From assembly GCF_008254045.1 (NCBI RefSeq), contig NZ_CP042425.1, positions 3,410,001-3,474,000 on the forward strand: a DNA stretch of 64,000 bases, in the 5' to 3' direction. The notes under the pieces are model-generated. The model saw only the letters and a list, made by a program, of their open reading frames with translations. It did no database searches and was not told the origin of the DNA. Source of the stretch: Limnoglobus roseus. GTDB taxonomy: Bacteria > Planctomycetota > Planctomycetia > Gemmatales > Gemmataceae. The translations under genes were made by a program, and so were the position numbers. The number at the start of each line of letters is the position of its first letter. Positions within the stretch are counted from its first letter, which is position 1. Positions 26,701 through 35,393 of this stretch are shown one piece after another.

Positions 26701-29159
26701 GCGGCGACGACGATGGCGCGGTCACGCCACTTGAACCACCTCCCACCGTTCCCCGTCCCACACCCGACCTTCGCGAAGGCGAGAAGCCGAACCCCAGAGC
26801 CGTCGCTCGCGTCATGATGGCCCCGTCGCCATCGCGAACGGACATCGGCCCCGGCAGCAGTCGCAAAGCGGCCGTCGACGTGCGGCCCGCTCAACTTCAG
26901 GCCGACCATGCCGACCGTGCGGCCCGCACCTTCAAGGAAGGCGGGCCGTCGCCGCAAGAAGAAGCCGCGTTCAACGACCGCGTAAAGACGGCCCTCACGC
27001 GACACTCGCCGTTCGTCGTTCGCGAGTACGCTCACCTGCCGCAGAAGGCCGACGTGCACGACAGCACGCGGACCGACTTCACGGAAACCGTCCTCTGGCA
27101 CCCGGTGCTGGTGCTGCCCGGCGACGGCCGGACGACGCTCGGCTTCCACGTTTCGGACGCCATCAACGCCTACCGGGTGCTGGTCGCCGGACACACGCTC
27201 GACGGCCGCCTCGGGGCAACGACGGGGTTGATCGAAGTGCAAAAGCCGTTGGCCGTGGACGTGAAGTTGCCGCCAGAGATCAGTTCGTCCGACCGGCCGC
27301 TGTTGCCGATCGTCGTCTCCAACGGCACCGCGAAGAACCTCGACGCGAAGGTGAATTATTGGTCCGATTACCTCGTCGCCGACGAGGGCGAATCCACGAC
27401 TTCGGTTCCGGCCGCGGCCGGCGCGCGGGTGATCGCGAAGGTCAAGCCCGTCGGCCCCGGCAAGGCGCGCGTGCGGGTGTCCGCGACCGGCGACGGCCAC
27501 GCCGACGCAGTCGAGCGGACCGTGACCGTCGTGCCGGACGGCTTCCCCGTGGCTGGCAGCGCGAACACCGAACTCAAGGGCACGGCGAAGGCCACGCTCG
27601 TCGTCCCGCCGAACCTCATCCCCGGCACGCTGAAGGTGCAACTGCAGGTCTTCACGAATTCCTTCGCCGACATCGAATCGGGCCTCGACGGGTTGCTCCG
27701 CGAGCCGCACGGCTGCTTCGAGCAAACGTCGTCGTCGAACTACCCGAACGTCCTCGCCCTGCAATACCTGAAGAACGCCGACCTGCGCGAAGGTAAGTTC
27801 GTCGAGCGTGCCCTCGGCCTGCTGGAACGCGGCTATGGCCGCTTGAACAGCTTCGAGGTCCGCAAGCAAACCGGCGACGGCCGCGAGGGGTTCGAGTGGT
27901 TCGGGGCGTTCCCGGCGCACGAGTGCCTGACGGCCTACGGCCTCGTGCAGTTCGCCGACATGGCCCGCGTCTTCCCGGTCGAGCCGCAGGTGATGGAACG
28001 CACCCGCAACTTCCTGCTCAGCCGCCGTGACGGCAAGGGCGGCTTCACCCGCAAGGCCGACGCCCACGCCTTCGGCGACGTGCCCACCGCGGTGGCCGAC
28101 GCCTACCTGACGTGGGCACTGTCTGCCGCCGACCCGAAAGCCGACTTGAGCCTGGAGGCGAAGGCCGTGGCGGACGAAGCCCTCAAGAGCGGCGACCCGT
28201 ACCGGCTAGCACTCGCGGCGAACGTCTCGCCGACGCCGGAACTGCTCCGCGCGCTGGCCGACAAGCAGAAACCGGACGGCTCGCTGCCCGGCGCGGAGAC
28301 GAGCATCACCCGCTCGCGCGGCAGCGACCTCGTCGTCGAGACGACCGCCCTCGCCGCCCTCGCGTGGCAAACGTCCAAGTCGCCCGACGTGGCCGTGGAC
28401 CTCGGCAACGCCGTCGGCTTCCTCGTGAAATCGCGGCAGCCCGGCGGCACCTTCGGCGGCACTCAGGCGACCGTACTCGCACTGAAGGCGATCGTCGCGT
28501 ACAACCAGGCGAACCGCCGCACGGCCGAGAGCGGCGAGATCATCGTGCGGGTGGGCGGCAAAGAAGCCGGGCGGCTGGCGTTCAAGAGCGACGACCTGCG
28601 GCCGACGGTGCTGACCTTCGAGGACGCCGAGAAGCTGTTCCCGCCCGGCGAACACGAAGTTACGCTCGAAACGACGGCCGTGCAGAGCTACCCGGTGAGC
28701 GTGACCTCGGCCGCGTTCAGCCGGACGTTCGCGTCGGCCGCCGACGCGCCACTAAAGCTCACGACGACGCTGGCCGAGAAGGACGTGGCCGAGGGCAGTA
28801 CGGTGCGGCTGAACGTGCAACTCCAGAACCTCGACGCCAAGGACACGGGCATGGCCGTCGCGATCATCGGCCTGCCCGCCGGGCTGAAGCTGCCGCCGGA
28901 CTTCGCCCAACTCAAGAACCTGACCGCGAAGCCGCAGACGGGCGAAGCGGCCGTCAGCTACTGGGAGCAGAACGGCCGCGAGTTGGTGCTGTACTGGCGC
29001 GGCCTCGGGCCGAAACAAATCGTGGACCTGTCACTCGACCTGATTGCCGACATCCCCGGCGAGTTCCACGGCCCGGCGAGCCGGGCTTATCTGTACTACG
29101 ACGCGGCGGCCAAGCACTGGCTCGACCCGCTGACGATCACCATTCGACCGAAGAAGTGA
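23784..29159 (+). CDS. Anti-sigma zinc finger fused to thioester alpha-2-macroglobulin
   Basis: The protein has 1791 residues. Residues 1-45 are an anti-sigma zinc finger (C5/C8 with H31-x3-C35-x2-C38). A transmembrane helix follows at about 84-103. Next come macroglobulin domains (KPLYRPGESVYFRSLT near 277; LDLLLGTQGWRRF near 810), two further helices (about 918-937 and 948-967), an A2M block near 1100, and a thioester domain with CFEQ at 1311-1314. With the zinc finger inside, the helix count puts both macroglobulin parts outside the cytoplasm. Known A2Ms trap proteases through the Cys-Gln thioester. Inferred role: membrane receptor that holds the ECF sigma and releases it on envelope damage or protease attack. 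ATG 23784 is chosen because it begins directly before the zinc finger. Confidence 0.9.
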   Translation: MSVTCEHCRGQMLDFLYGLLDPAEEAVVAAHVADCPVCTAARDEAAGMKGLFATAAKVPFPEVKFVIPADATPAAVRPKPSRRLQWAIAASLLVCSFGLMTPALRDYLAYREQSTAVAQATARVAEIEKDDATRRDAQDRLVEELNRKIAVTGESLQAKLKTWVSAEVRASAQPFRLTVTGPVAAVPGAMNEYTFDVKDAPTAKVTAIVRDSRGTVFHQETLKPGEAKWRLPTSLWAKFPAGAADIVLAVSATNAAGATAELAEPIQLLAPVFTTLVVTDKPLYRPGESVYFRSLTLNGTGLQPPARDLTIRFELRKPDGTTMENGVLTGTTQPVTVQGGHPKPVVGPDGSPVRGIASGVFALPETLPGGEYKLLAFEIPSGWASKDLPKGALPIATRAFTVAKYQPEVLQKTLEFDAKSYGPGDTVRAKLTVKNQGKPLANIPILVTVTPKVSGLKYPFTLKADGTADIEFKLPNGDLKNPTLTVNINDQNAESIVRPVPLATKKVSVEFFPEGGDLIEGVPNRVYVRATTSTGKPADIVGTITDGSRTICDVKTLTNADHPGANQGLGVFTLTPEAGKRYALKLLRPVGTEEPAITVPQLAAVGTGYLLPKAEADGVALSIPVGVIDANQPLKATVTAKSKRSLIVGVYTRGLVIGHQRLTADPGKPIEVVIAPPPVAIGGVTRVTVFEEPAANAGRTDLVPLAERLVFRRPTEKLNLSFTQDRAGPYSPGDRVTLAVKATNENDQPTAAILLAAVVNQSVLAMADDKAERLLPTHFLLAGELQRPEQLEHADFLLTHHPKAAETLDLLLGTQGWRRFAEADGRFRSTSVSDAEQKRFWIATGHLDPVGEARPDRVTANHHSAVDPIDAKLDHLEAEKRIAETERDRKSPEWAEQARRLAAARTTETNLVHRSGERLYYGLTGILILALLAAAVWNGRRRRFGVRETLVILAILSTVYFVLMPAYQTSRSRGDDDGAVTPLEPPPTVPRPTPDLREGEKPNPRAVARVMMAPSPSRTDIGPGSSRKAAVDVRPAQLQADHADRAARTFKEGGPSPQEEAAFNDRVKTALTRHSPFVVREYAHLPQKADVHDSTRTDFTETVLWHPVLVLPGDGRTTLGFHVSDAINAYRVLVAGHTLDGRLGATTGLIEVQKPLAVDVKLPPEISSSDRPLLPIVVSNGTAKNLDAKVNYWSDYLVADEGESTTSVPAAAGARVIAKVKPVGPGKARVRVSATGDGHADAVERTVTVVPDGFPVAGSANTELKGTAKATLVVPPNLIPGTLKVQLQVFTNSFADIESGLDGLLREPHGCFEQTSSSNYPNVLALQYLKNADLREGKFVERALGLLERGYGRLNSFEVRKQTGDGREGFEWFGAFPAHECLTAYGLVQFADMARVFPVEPQVMERTRNFLLSRRDGKGGFTRKADAHAFGDVPTAVADAYLTWALSAADPKADLSLEAKAVADEALKSGDPYRLALAANVSPTPELLRALADKQKPDGSLPGAETSITRSRGSDLVVETTALAALAWQTSKSPDVAVDLGNAVGFLVKSRQPGGTFGGTQATVLALKAIVAYNQANRRTAESGEIIVRVGGKEAGRLAFKSDDLRPTVLTFEDAEKLFPPGEHEVTLETTAVQSYPVSVTSAAFSRTFASAADAPLKLTTTLAEKDVAEGSTVRLNVQLQNLDAKDTGMAVAIIGLPAGLKLPPDFAQLKNLTAKPQTGEAAVSYWEQNGRELVLYWRGLGPKQIVDLSLDLIADIPGEFHGPASRAYLYYDAAAKHWLDPLTITIRPKK

Positions 29160-29189
29160 TTCGCCGATCGTCGGCGATATAACGCCTGC

Positions 29190-30599
29190 ATGAACCGCCG
29201 CACGTTTCTCGCGGCCCTGCCGCCCCTCGCCGCTTCCACCGCACTCGCCGCTGACCCGCGTGCGGAACTCGTCTTCGACGCCGAGAACCTCGGTGAGCCG
29301 ATTCGCCCACTAGCGGGTGTCAACGGCGGCCCCGTCGCGGCCGGCGGCATCCTCGACCTGTCGGCCCGCTGGAAGGAAGCCGCGTTCCCGTTCGCCCGCC
29401 TGCACGACTGCCACTGGCCCATCCCGGATGTCGTGGACGTGAAGGCCGTCTTCCCGGACTTCGCCGCCGACCCCGCGAACCCGGCGAGCTACGATTTCGC
29501 TCGCACCGACGAGTTCGTGAAGGCCATCCACGACGCCGGCACGGCCATCGTCTACCGCCTCGGCGAGAGCATCGAACACCAGAAGGTGAAACGCCGCGTC
29601 CAACCGCCGAAGGATTTCGCGAAGTGGGCCGAGGTCTGTGCCGGCATCGTTCGCCACTACACCGACGGTTGGGCCGACGGCTTCCGTTACCCGATCCGAT
29701 ACTGGGAAATCTGGAACGAACCCGACAACCGCCCGAACTGCTGGACCGGCACCGACGCACAGTTCCTCGACCTGTACGTCACCGCGGCGAAGGTGCTGAA
29801 GGCGAAGTTTCCGAAGCTGATGATCGGCGGCCCTGGCCTCGGTAACAGCGGCGACTTGAAGGGCGACCGCCTCGAACCGACGGCGTTTCTCCGCGACTTC
29901 CTGGCCCGCTGCCGGAAGGATTGGGTGCCGCTCGACTTCCTCTCGTGGCACTGCTACACCGGCGACCCGACCGAGTTCGTCCGCCGGGCGAAGGGCATGC
30001 GGCAGATTCTCGACGCGGCTGGCTTCAAGGGAACCGAGAGCCACCTGAACGAGTGGAACTACCTGCCCGACGGTAAATGGACCGGCATGATGGCGAAGGA
30101 CGCCCTCGCCCGGCAGACGTGGCACGACCGACTCGGCGGGCCGGAAGGGGCGGCGTTCGCCGCGGCGGCACTTTGCCTCCTCCAAGACGCGCCGTTGGAC
30201 GTGGCGAACTATTTCTCCGCGGAAGCTCAGGGCATGGGCCTGTTCTCGCCGCACGGCGTGCCGAACAAGGTCTTCTACGCGATGGCCGCGTTCAAGAACT
30301 TCACCGGCCTCCGCCGCCTGCCGCTGAAGGGCGAACTGCCGGCCGGATTGACGGCACTGGCGGGGATGGCGGTCGACAAGAAGTCCGGTCTGATCCTGCT
30401 GAGCCGCCACGCGGGCACGGGCGGGGCTGTTCGAATCGACCTCCGTTCGGCCCCGGCGGTAACGACGGTGGACGTGGTCGGCATCGACGCAACGCGGAAC
30501 GGAACGCCCGTCGAATCGCGGGCCGTGGTTGATGGCTCGATCACGCTCGACGTACCGGCCGCGAGTGTCCGGCTATTGCGTCTGACGACGAGGGCGTAG
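29190..30599 (+). CDS. GH39-like glycoside hydrolase, secreted
   Basis: The protein has 469 residues with an RR-containing signal peptide (MNRRTFLAALPPLAASTALA). RLHDCHWPIPD, YWEIWNEPDN (acid/base Glu) and SHLNEWNY (nucleophile Glu) are the pattern of the beta-xylosidase/iduronidase clan (GH39, clan A TIM barrel). A C-terminal beta domain follows. It should cleave beta-linked glycosides in the periplasm. It starts 30 bases after the alpha-2-macroglobulin gene and may share its transcript, though the functions are not obviously linked. Confidence 0.82.
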   Translation: MNRRTFLAALPPLAASTALAADPRAELVFDAENLGEPIRPLAGVNGGPVAAGGILDLSARWKEAAFPFARLHDCHWPIPDVVDVKAVFPDFAADPANPASYDFARTDEFVKAIHDAGTAIVYRLGESIEHQKVKRRVQPPKDFAKWAEVCAGIVRHYTDGWADGFRYPIRYWEIWNEPDNRPNCWTGTDAQFLDLYVTAAKVLKAKFPKLMIGGPGLGNSGDLKGDRLEPTAFLRDFLARCRKDWVPLDFLSWHCYTGDPTEFVRRAKGMRQILDAAGFKGTESHLNEWNYLPDGKWTGMMAKDALARQTWHDRLGGPEGAAFAAAALCLLQDAPLDVANYFSAEAQGMGLFSPHGVPNKVFYAMAAFKNFTGLRRLPLKGELPAGLTALAGMAVDKKSGLILLSRHAGTGGAVRIDLRSAPAVTTVDVVGIDATRNGTPVESRAVVDGSITLDVPAASVRLLRLTTRA

Positions 30600-30679
30600 C
30601 ATTCAAACTCGTCTCGCCTCGGTCGCCGCAAATTGGTAGGGTTGGGGACATTCCCCGATTCCCCGACAGGACCGGACCC

Positions 30680-31174
30680 ATGAACGTTGCTGTGCCCAAA
30701 TTCGTCGAACCGTCCGCTATTCACGACATTAAGTGGATCCCGCTGAAGTTCTTCAACGACGCCCGCGGTTGGCTCGTCGAGTTGTTCCGTAACGACCTGA
30801 TCGACCCGAACTTCCACCCGGTGATGGCTTACATCTCGCAGACGAAGCCGGGCGTCAGTCGCGGGCCGCACGAGCACATCGACCAGGCCGATTACTTCTG
30901 CTTCTTCGGCCCGTCCACGTTCCGCGTTTACTTGTGGGACGCCCGCGAGAAGTCGCCGACGTTCGGCAAAAAGGAAGTGCGCGAGGTCGGCGAAAATTCG
31001 CCGTACGCGCTGATCGTGCCGGCCGGCGTGGTGCACGCCTACAAGAACGTCGGCGATAAAGACGGGCTGGTGTTCAACGGTGCGAACCGCCTGTACGCCG
31101 GGTGGCTGAAGCAAGACCCGGTGGACGAAATCCGCCACGAGAAGGACGCGAACACGCCGTATCAGTTGGACTGA
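30680..31174 (+). CDS. dTDP-4-dehydrorhamnose 3,5-epimerase-like cupin
   Basis: The protein has 164 residues, slightly shorter than RmlC (about 185). FFNDARGWLVELFRND corresponds to the RmlC strand 'DxRGxF'. SRGPHEHIDQADYFCFFG supplies the first His of the active site. PYALIVPAGVVHAYKNVG carries the second cupin motif with its His. It may act on a dTDP- or UDP-activated keto-sugar. No rmlA, rmlB or rmlD lies nearby, so the pathway is not certain. Confidence 0.85.
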   Translation: MNVAVPKFVEPSAIHDIKWIPLKFFNDARGWLVELFRNDLIDPNFHPVMAYISQTKPGVSRGPHEHIDQADYFCFFGPSTFRVYLWDAREKSPTFGKKEVREVGENSPYALIVPAGVVHAYKNVGDKDGLVFNGANRLYAGWLKQDPVDEIRHEKDANTPYQLD

Positions 31175-34100
31175 GGTTCCTTCGCCGGCTCGCCGCGCCA
31201 GATCATGACGCGGTGCAGAACTTCCCGCTGCTCGGCGTCGCTGAACGGCCCGCTGCCGGTCGCCGTGATCAGCGTGCGGCCGTCCGGCGTGAATGCGAGC
31301 GCCGTGATCGGCGGCGTGTCGGGGTGCGGCAGCAGAGTGTCGCGGAGTTCGAGCGTTTTCGCGTCGTACAGGTGAATGCGGTTCAACGGGGCTTTGCCGG
31401 TGTGCAACTTCACACCGACGGCGACCGTCGAGCCGTCCGGCGAAAACGCGACGGCTGTCACGTCGGCTCCGCCGTCGCGGGACCGAATGGGTACAGGCTC
31501 TCGACTCTCTTTGAGCGTGGCGGCATCGAGAATTGTCAGCGACGAGTTCTTCTCGGCGTCGCCCGTCAGCCCGCCGACCGCGATTGTTCTACCGTCCGGG
31601 GCGAACGCGATGCCCTTGCACAGCGGGGAGGTCGTCCCGGCGGCGTCGGGGCGGGTGGCGATTCGATGGCCTTGTTCGGCGTCCCAGATCGTTAACATCC
31701 CCTGGAAACCCTTCCCGCCCCAATGAAAGCCGGCGATCCGCTTCCCGTCCGGGGACCAGAGGACATTACGGACGATCATAATCCTGCCACTCCCGGCACC
31801 TGTGCCGCTCTGGCCGGCTAACTTCACCGCCTCCAATCCGGTCGCCACGTTCTGCACGTGAACGTCGAGGCCGTCGAAGCCCGCGATCCTCTTGCCGTCG
31901 GGACTGAACGCCGACACGTCCGAGAGTGGGAGCCCGCTGCCCTTCCTGAATCGCCCCTTCTCTTTCCCGGACACGGCGTCGAACTGCGTCACCGCGACCT
32001 CGTAGGTGAAGAGATCGGCGTCAACGAACTTCGGGAAGCCGCCGGCGACGGAGTACTGCTTCGTCCGATTCGCCGAGTCGTAGACCCAGGTCTGGCTGCC
32101 GGTGCCGACGGCGAACCGCGTTCCGTCCAGCGATACGACCACAGATTGAACGTCGAACTGCGGGTTGGTGATCGGTTCTTCTTGCTTCCACATCATCTTG
32201 ACCGGCGGCGCGACTGCCGCGGGAGGCGTCGGCCCCGGCTCGGCCACAGGTTTCCCACCGTCGAGCCGCCAGACGCTCAACTTCAGGCCGGCGTCGCCGT
32301 CGTCGATCACCGCGGCGAGGTGGCGGCCGTTCGGCGACACATCGACACCCGCCGGTAGCCCGGTCGGCACCGCGATCTGCTGGGCGATGGCCCCGCTCGC
32401 CGTGTCCCACAGGTTGATGCGGTGCGTCACGGCGATCTCTTTCGGGAACGTGATGCTGTCGCACGCGATCAGCACCCGGCCGCCCTGCGTGTAGACCATC
32501 CGCGGCACGTTCATTGACCGCTTCGTACCGGTGTCGAGTGACCGCGCCACTTTTCGCGTTTCCACGTCGTAAATCGGGATGCTCTCGCCCGGCGTCGGCC
32601 CTCTCGCGAGGTACTTGCCATCGGGCGAGAACATCAACGCCCCGACCCGCTGTCCCAGGACGATCCGCTCGTGCTTGTCCTCTTCCCACTGCCACAGGAC
32701 GAGTTCGTTGGCGTCGGCGATCGCGAGCAACTTGCCGTCCGGCGAGAACGCGGCCGCGTCGATCCGCGTGTGCTTGAACGGGGCCGTCTTGAGGAGAGTG
32801 CAGGGGGCGGTGTCCCAGATTTCGATTTTCGCCTCGCGAACGACCGCCGCCCGACGCGAACCCACGTCGAGGATTCGGCTGCATCCCGGAATCGAGGCAC
32901 CCCGCTTCAAGGTCTTCACGTCCCAAACGTCGGCGACGAAGTTCGCGCTCGGATTTTCGGGGACGTTATTCGCCGTCGGCGGGTGCCGTTCCATCGCCAA
33001 CCACTGCCGGTCGGCGGAGAGTTTGATTGCACCGATGGAGAACTTCCCGAGGGTGAGCCGGAACTGAATGTGCCCTTGGGCGACGTTCCGAAAGTCGACC
33101 GCCCCCTCTTTGTCGGCGGGCATGAGCATCGAGTTGTTGTCGAGGATGGCGAAGTTCTTGGAACTGCCCTTGGGCAACGCCTTCGTGTACAGGTGCGTCG
33201 GCGCGAGTTGGGCCTTCGGCTCGTTGGCGGCCTCCCAGACGCGGACCTTGCCCGAGAGTTCGCCGAGGCGGTTCAGCCACTTCTTGTCACCCGCACAGCC
33301 GGCGAGCCGCTTGCCGTCCGGTGCGAACGACAGGCTCGCACAACTCGTCGGCATGGTGAACTCGCGCAGTTCGGTGTGGATCGGGTTCGTCGGCTTCGCC
33401 GCCTTCGCGGTTTCCCAGACGTAGACCTCGCCCCGCTTGCCGAGGACGTAGGCGGCGGTGTGCGTGCCGTCGTCGGAGATCGCGAGGGCTGCCACCCGGC
33501 CGCCGAGTTCGAGGCGGCGGGCTTCCTTCATCGTCTTCGCGTTCCACACGATCACTCGGCCGTCGGCGTCGCCGGTCACGGCGGTGCTGCCTTCCTTCGC
33601 CCATGCCGCGGAAACGACGGTCGCCGTGTGGCCGGGCATCAATCGGTTGCCGGGGCTGTCTTTCTCGTAGTTGCCACAGACGTACGCCCACAGGACGTTT
33701 TTGTTCGTCTTTCCGTCGATGGGGCCGGTGATGATGGCCGAGCGGCCGTTCGGATCGACGGCCAGTGGAACCGCGAACGGGTCCGGCGAAACTTGCCCCT
33801 TCGCGGCGGTCTGCAACTCGATGGTGCCAGCCGTTTCCAGTTTGCCGTCGCTCCACGACTTGACGAAGGAACCCCGAGCGTCGCCGAGGATGACCTGAGA
33901 CTGCGAGTGCGTCTCGGCGATGGTTTTGTCGGGAAAGACGCCGATCGTGAGAAGGTGCCTGTCTTTGCTCTCCTTCGTCTCGATCACCTCGCCGAGGGCT
34001 TCCGCGACGGGATGTTGGTCCTTCGTTTCGATTGCCGCTCCGAGCTTGCCGGTGGCCGCGTCCAAAAGTCGGATGCCGTCCTTGAACGTGGCGTAGACCT

Positions 34101-35211
34101 GCTTCGTGTCGGCCGAGTACGCCACGGCCGCGTGCGACCCGCCCACTTTGGCCTTCCACTTCCAGAGCGGTTCGTCGCCGGTGAAGATCAGGGCCATCAC
34201 CTCGCCGCTCGTGTCGCCGGTGAGCAGCGTCTTGCCGTCGGCTGAGAACGCCACCGACACGGGCAAGCTGCCGGGGTAATCGACGGTGAAGCTTTCCTTC
34301 CACATCGTTCCCGTTTTCGCCGCCTCCGGCTTCGCATCGGCCTTCGGTGGCTCGGTCTTCTTGTCCCCCGGTTCACCCGGCCCACTCGCGAGCATCAAGC
34401 CCCCGCCAGTCAGGATTGACCCCAAGAGGCCGACGAGCAACCACATCTTAAACACCCCGACTTTGAGCGAGCGCATGACCGCCTCCGCGAGTGTTTGAAC
34501 CGCTTGGGAACCGGCCCTGCCGACCGCGAACGCCGCCGCTTGTCGGGCAGTTTCCGCGAAGAGCGTCCCCGGCACGGCGGCCGTGGCCCCGTCCGCGAGG
34601 GCGGCCGCCAACGCCGTGGCACTCAGCGAAATGCCGCGGCGGGTCAGGCGTTTGGCCAACTGTTCCCGGGCCTTCGCCAGCCGCTTCGCCACCGTGCCCT
34701 CCGGCCAGCCGAGGTCGCGCGCGGCTTGAGCGCGGGACTTGCCGCCCACGTCGCACGCCAGCACGGCTTGCCGCAGGTCGTCCGGCAGCTTCGCGAGTTC
34801 CTCGTCGAGGACCGCCCACAGGTCGGCCTGCGGCGTGGTCGGAGGGACCGCTTCCGGCTTGGCCGCCGCCATCTGACGCACCCTCCGCTTGACCGCCTGC
34901 ACGCGGGCTTTGTGGGCCACCTTCACCGCGACGCTGTGGAGCCAGGACGCCACCGCGTGGGCACTGCGGATCGCCCTCGCCTTTCGGGCGAACACGAAGA
35001 ACGTGGCCTGGAAGGCGTCGTCGGCTTCCGCCCCGCCGCCGAGGATTCGCCGGCACGCGCCGTAGACCATCGGCCCGTGCCGCCGCACTAACTCGGCGAA
35101 CGCCGCCTCGTCTTGCTGCGCGAGGAACCGCTGAAGGAATTCGCCGTCCGTGCATTCGTCGGGCGGCCGCACCAGCACTTGCAGGGCGTCGAGTACGCGA
35201 GCCGTCGGCAT
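31162..35211 (-). CDS. ECF-like sigma factor fused to transmembrane helix and WD40-like propeller
   Basis: The protein has 1349 residues. Residues 35-105 are sigma region 2 (FQATFFVFARKARAIR) and 150-205 are region 4 (LPDDLRQAVLACDVGG, then EGTVAKRLAKAREQLAKRL). A single transmembrane helix lies at about 255-275 (MWLLVGLLGSILTGGGLML). Some 1050 residues of WD40/YVTN-like repeats follow, with recurrent FSPDGK blades. The sigma part would be cytoplasmic and the propeller extracytoplasmic. Gemmata-type planctomycetes carry many such fusions. Whether the sigma part is released or works at the membrane is unknown. The 3' end overlaps the end of the cupin gene by 13 bases (convergent). Confidence 0.92.
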   Translation of the reverse strand: MPTARVLDALQVLVRPPDECTDGEFLQRFLAQQDEAAFAELVRRHGPMVYGACRRILGGGAEADDAFQATFFVFARKARAIRSAHAVASWLHSVAVKVAHKARVQAVKRRVRQMAAAKPEAVPPTTPQADLWAVLDEELAKLPDDLRQAVLACDVGGKSRAQAARDLGWPEGTVAKRLAKAREQLAKRLTRRGISLSATALAAALADGATAAVPGTLFAETARQAAAFAVGRAGSQAVQTLAEAVMRSLKVGVFKMWLLVGLLGSILTGGGLMLASGPGEPGDKKTEPPKADAKPEAAKTGTMWKESFTVDYPGSLPVSVAFSADGKTLLTGDTSGEVMALIFTGDEPLWKWKAKVGGSHAAVAYSADTKQVYATFKDGIRLLDAATGKLGAAIETKDQHPVAEALGEVIETKESKDRHLLTIGVFPDKTIAETHSQSQVILGDARGSFVKSWSDGKLETAGTIELQTAAKGQVSPDPFAVPLAVDPNGRSAIITGPIDGKTNKNVLWAYVCGNYEKDSPGNRLMPGHTATVVSAAWAKEGSTAVTGDADGRVIVWNAKTMKEARRLELGGRVAALAISDDGTHTAAYVLGKRGEVYVWETAKAAKPTNPIHTELREFTMPTSCASLSFAPDGKRLAGCAGDKKWLNRLGELSGKVRVWEAANEPKAQLAPTHLYTKALPKGSSKNFAILDNNSMLMPADKEGAVDFRNVAQGHIQFRLTLGKFSIGAIKLSADRQWLAMERHPPTANNVPENPSANFVADVWDVKTLKRGASIPGCSRILDVGSRRAAVVREAKIEIWDTAPCTLLKTAPFKHTRIDAAAFSPDGKLLAIADANELVLWQWEEDKHERIVLGQRVGALMFSPDGKYLARGPTPGESIPIYDVETRKVARSLDTGTKRSMNVPRMVYTQGGRVLIACDSITFPKEIAVTHRINLWDTASGAIAQQIAVPTGLPAGVDVSPNGRHLAAVIDDGDAGLKLSVWRLDGGKPVAEPGPTPPAAVAPPVKMMWKQEEPITNPQFDVQSVVVSLDGTRFAVGTGSQTWVYDSANRTKQYSVAGGFPKFVDADLFTYEVAVTQFDAVSGKEKGRFRKGSGLPLSDVSAFSPDGKRIAGFDGLDVHVQNVATGLEAVKLAGQSGTGAGSGRIMIVRNVLWSPDGKRIAGFHWGGKGFQGMLTIWDAEQGHRIATRPDAAGTTSPLCKGIAFAPDGRTIAVGGLTGDAEKNSSLTILDAATLKESREPVPIRSRDGGADVTAVAFSPDGSTVAVGVKLHTGKAPLNRIHLYDAKTLELRDTLLPHPDTPPITALAFTPDGRTLITATGSGPFSDAEQREVLHRVMIWRGEPAKEPQSN

Positions 35212-35316
35212 GGAGAGATTCCCGAAGCGTCACCCCGACCCTGCGCCGGGGCTTCACGGAAAGAGTGCCCGCGGGCGGGGAAGCTGATCCCGAAATGTTA
35301 CCAGAAGTGGGAATAA

Positions 35317-35393
35317 GGCGAGCGGCCCGGCGTGAGCGGGCCGTGTCTTGAGAGCGAGTTCCGACACGGCCCGCTCACGCCGGGCCGCTCGCC
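35317..35393. repeat. Perfect inverted repeat, 31-bp arms (family B)
   Basis: Bases 35317-35347 are exactly complementary to 35363-35393 around a 15-base loop. The arm is one base different from the repeat at 11045. The right arm overlaps the last codons and stop of the DUF72 gene. Confidence 0.96.

Noticed and set aside
24609..28067. Two long minus-strand frames opposite the alpha-2-macroglobulin gene
   Set aside because: Same GC-driven antisense effect. The plus-strand protein has coherent domains throughout.
29161..29189. Short stem between the alpha-2-macroglobulin and GH39-like genes
   Set aside because: The six-base arms are too short to call a terminator; the genes may be co-transcribed.
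32671..34245. 524-residue plus-strand frame opposite the sigma-WD40 gene
   Set aside because: Antisense to well-formed WD40 blades; Arg/Val-rich with no known motif.
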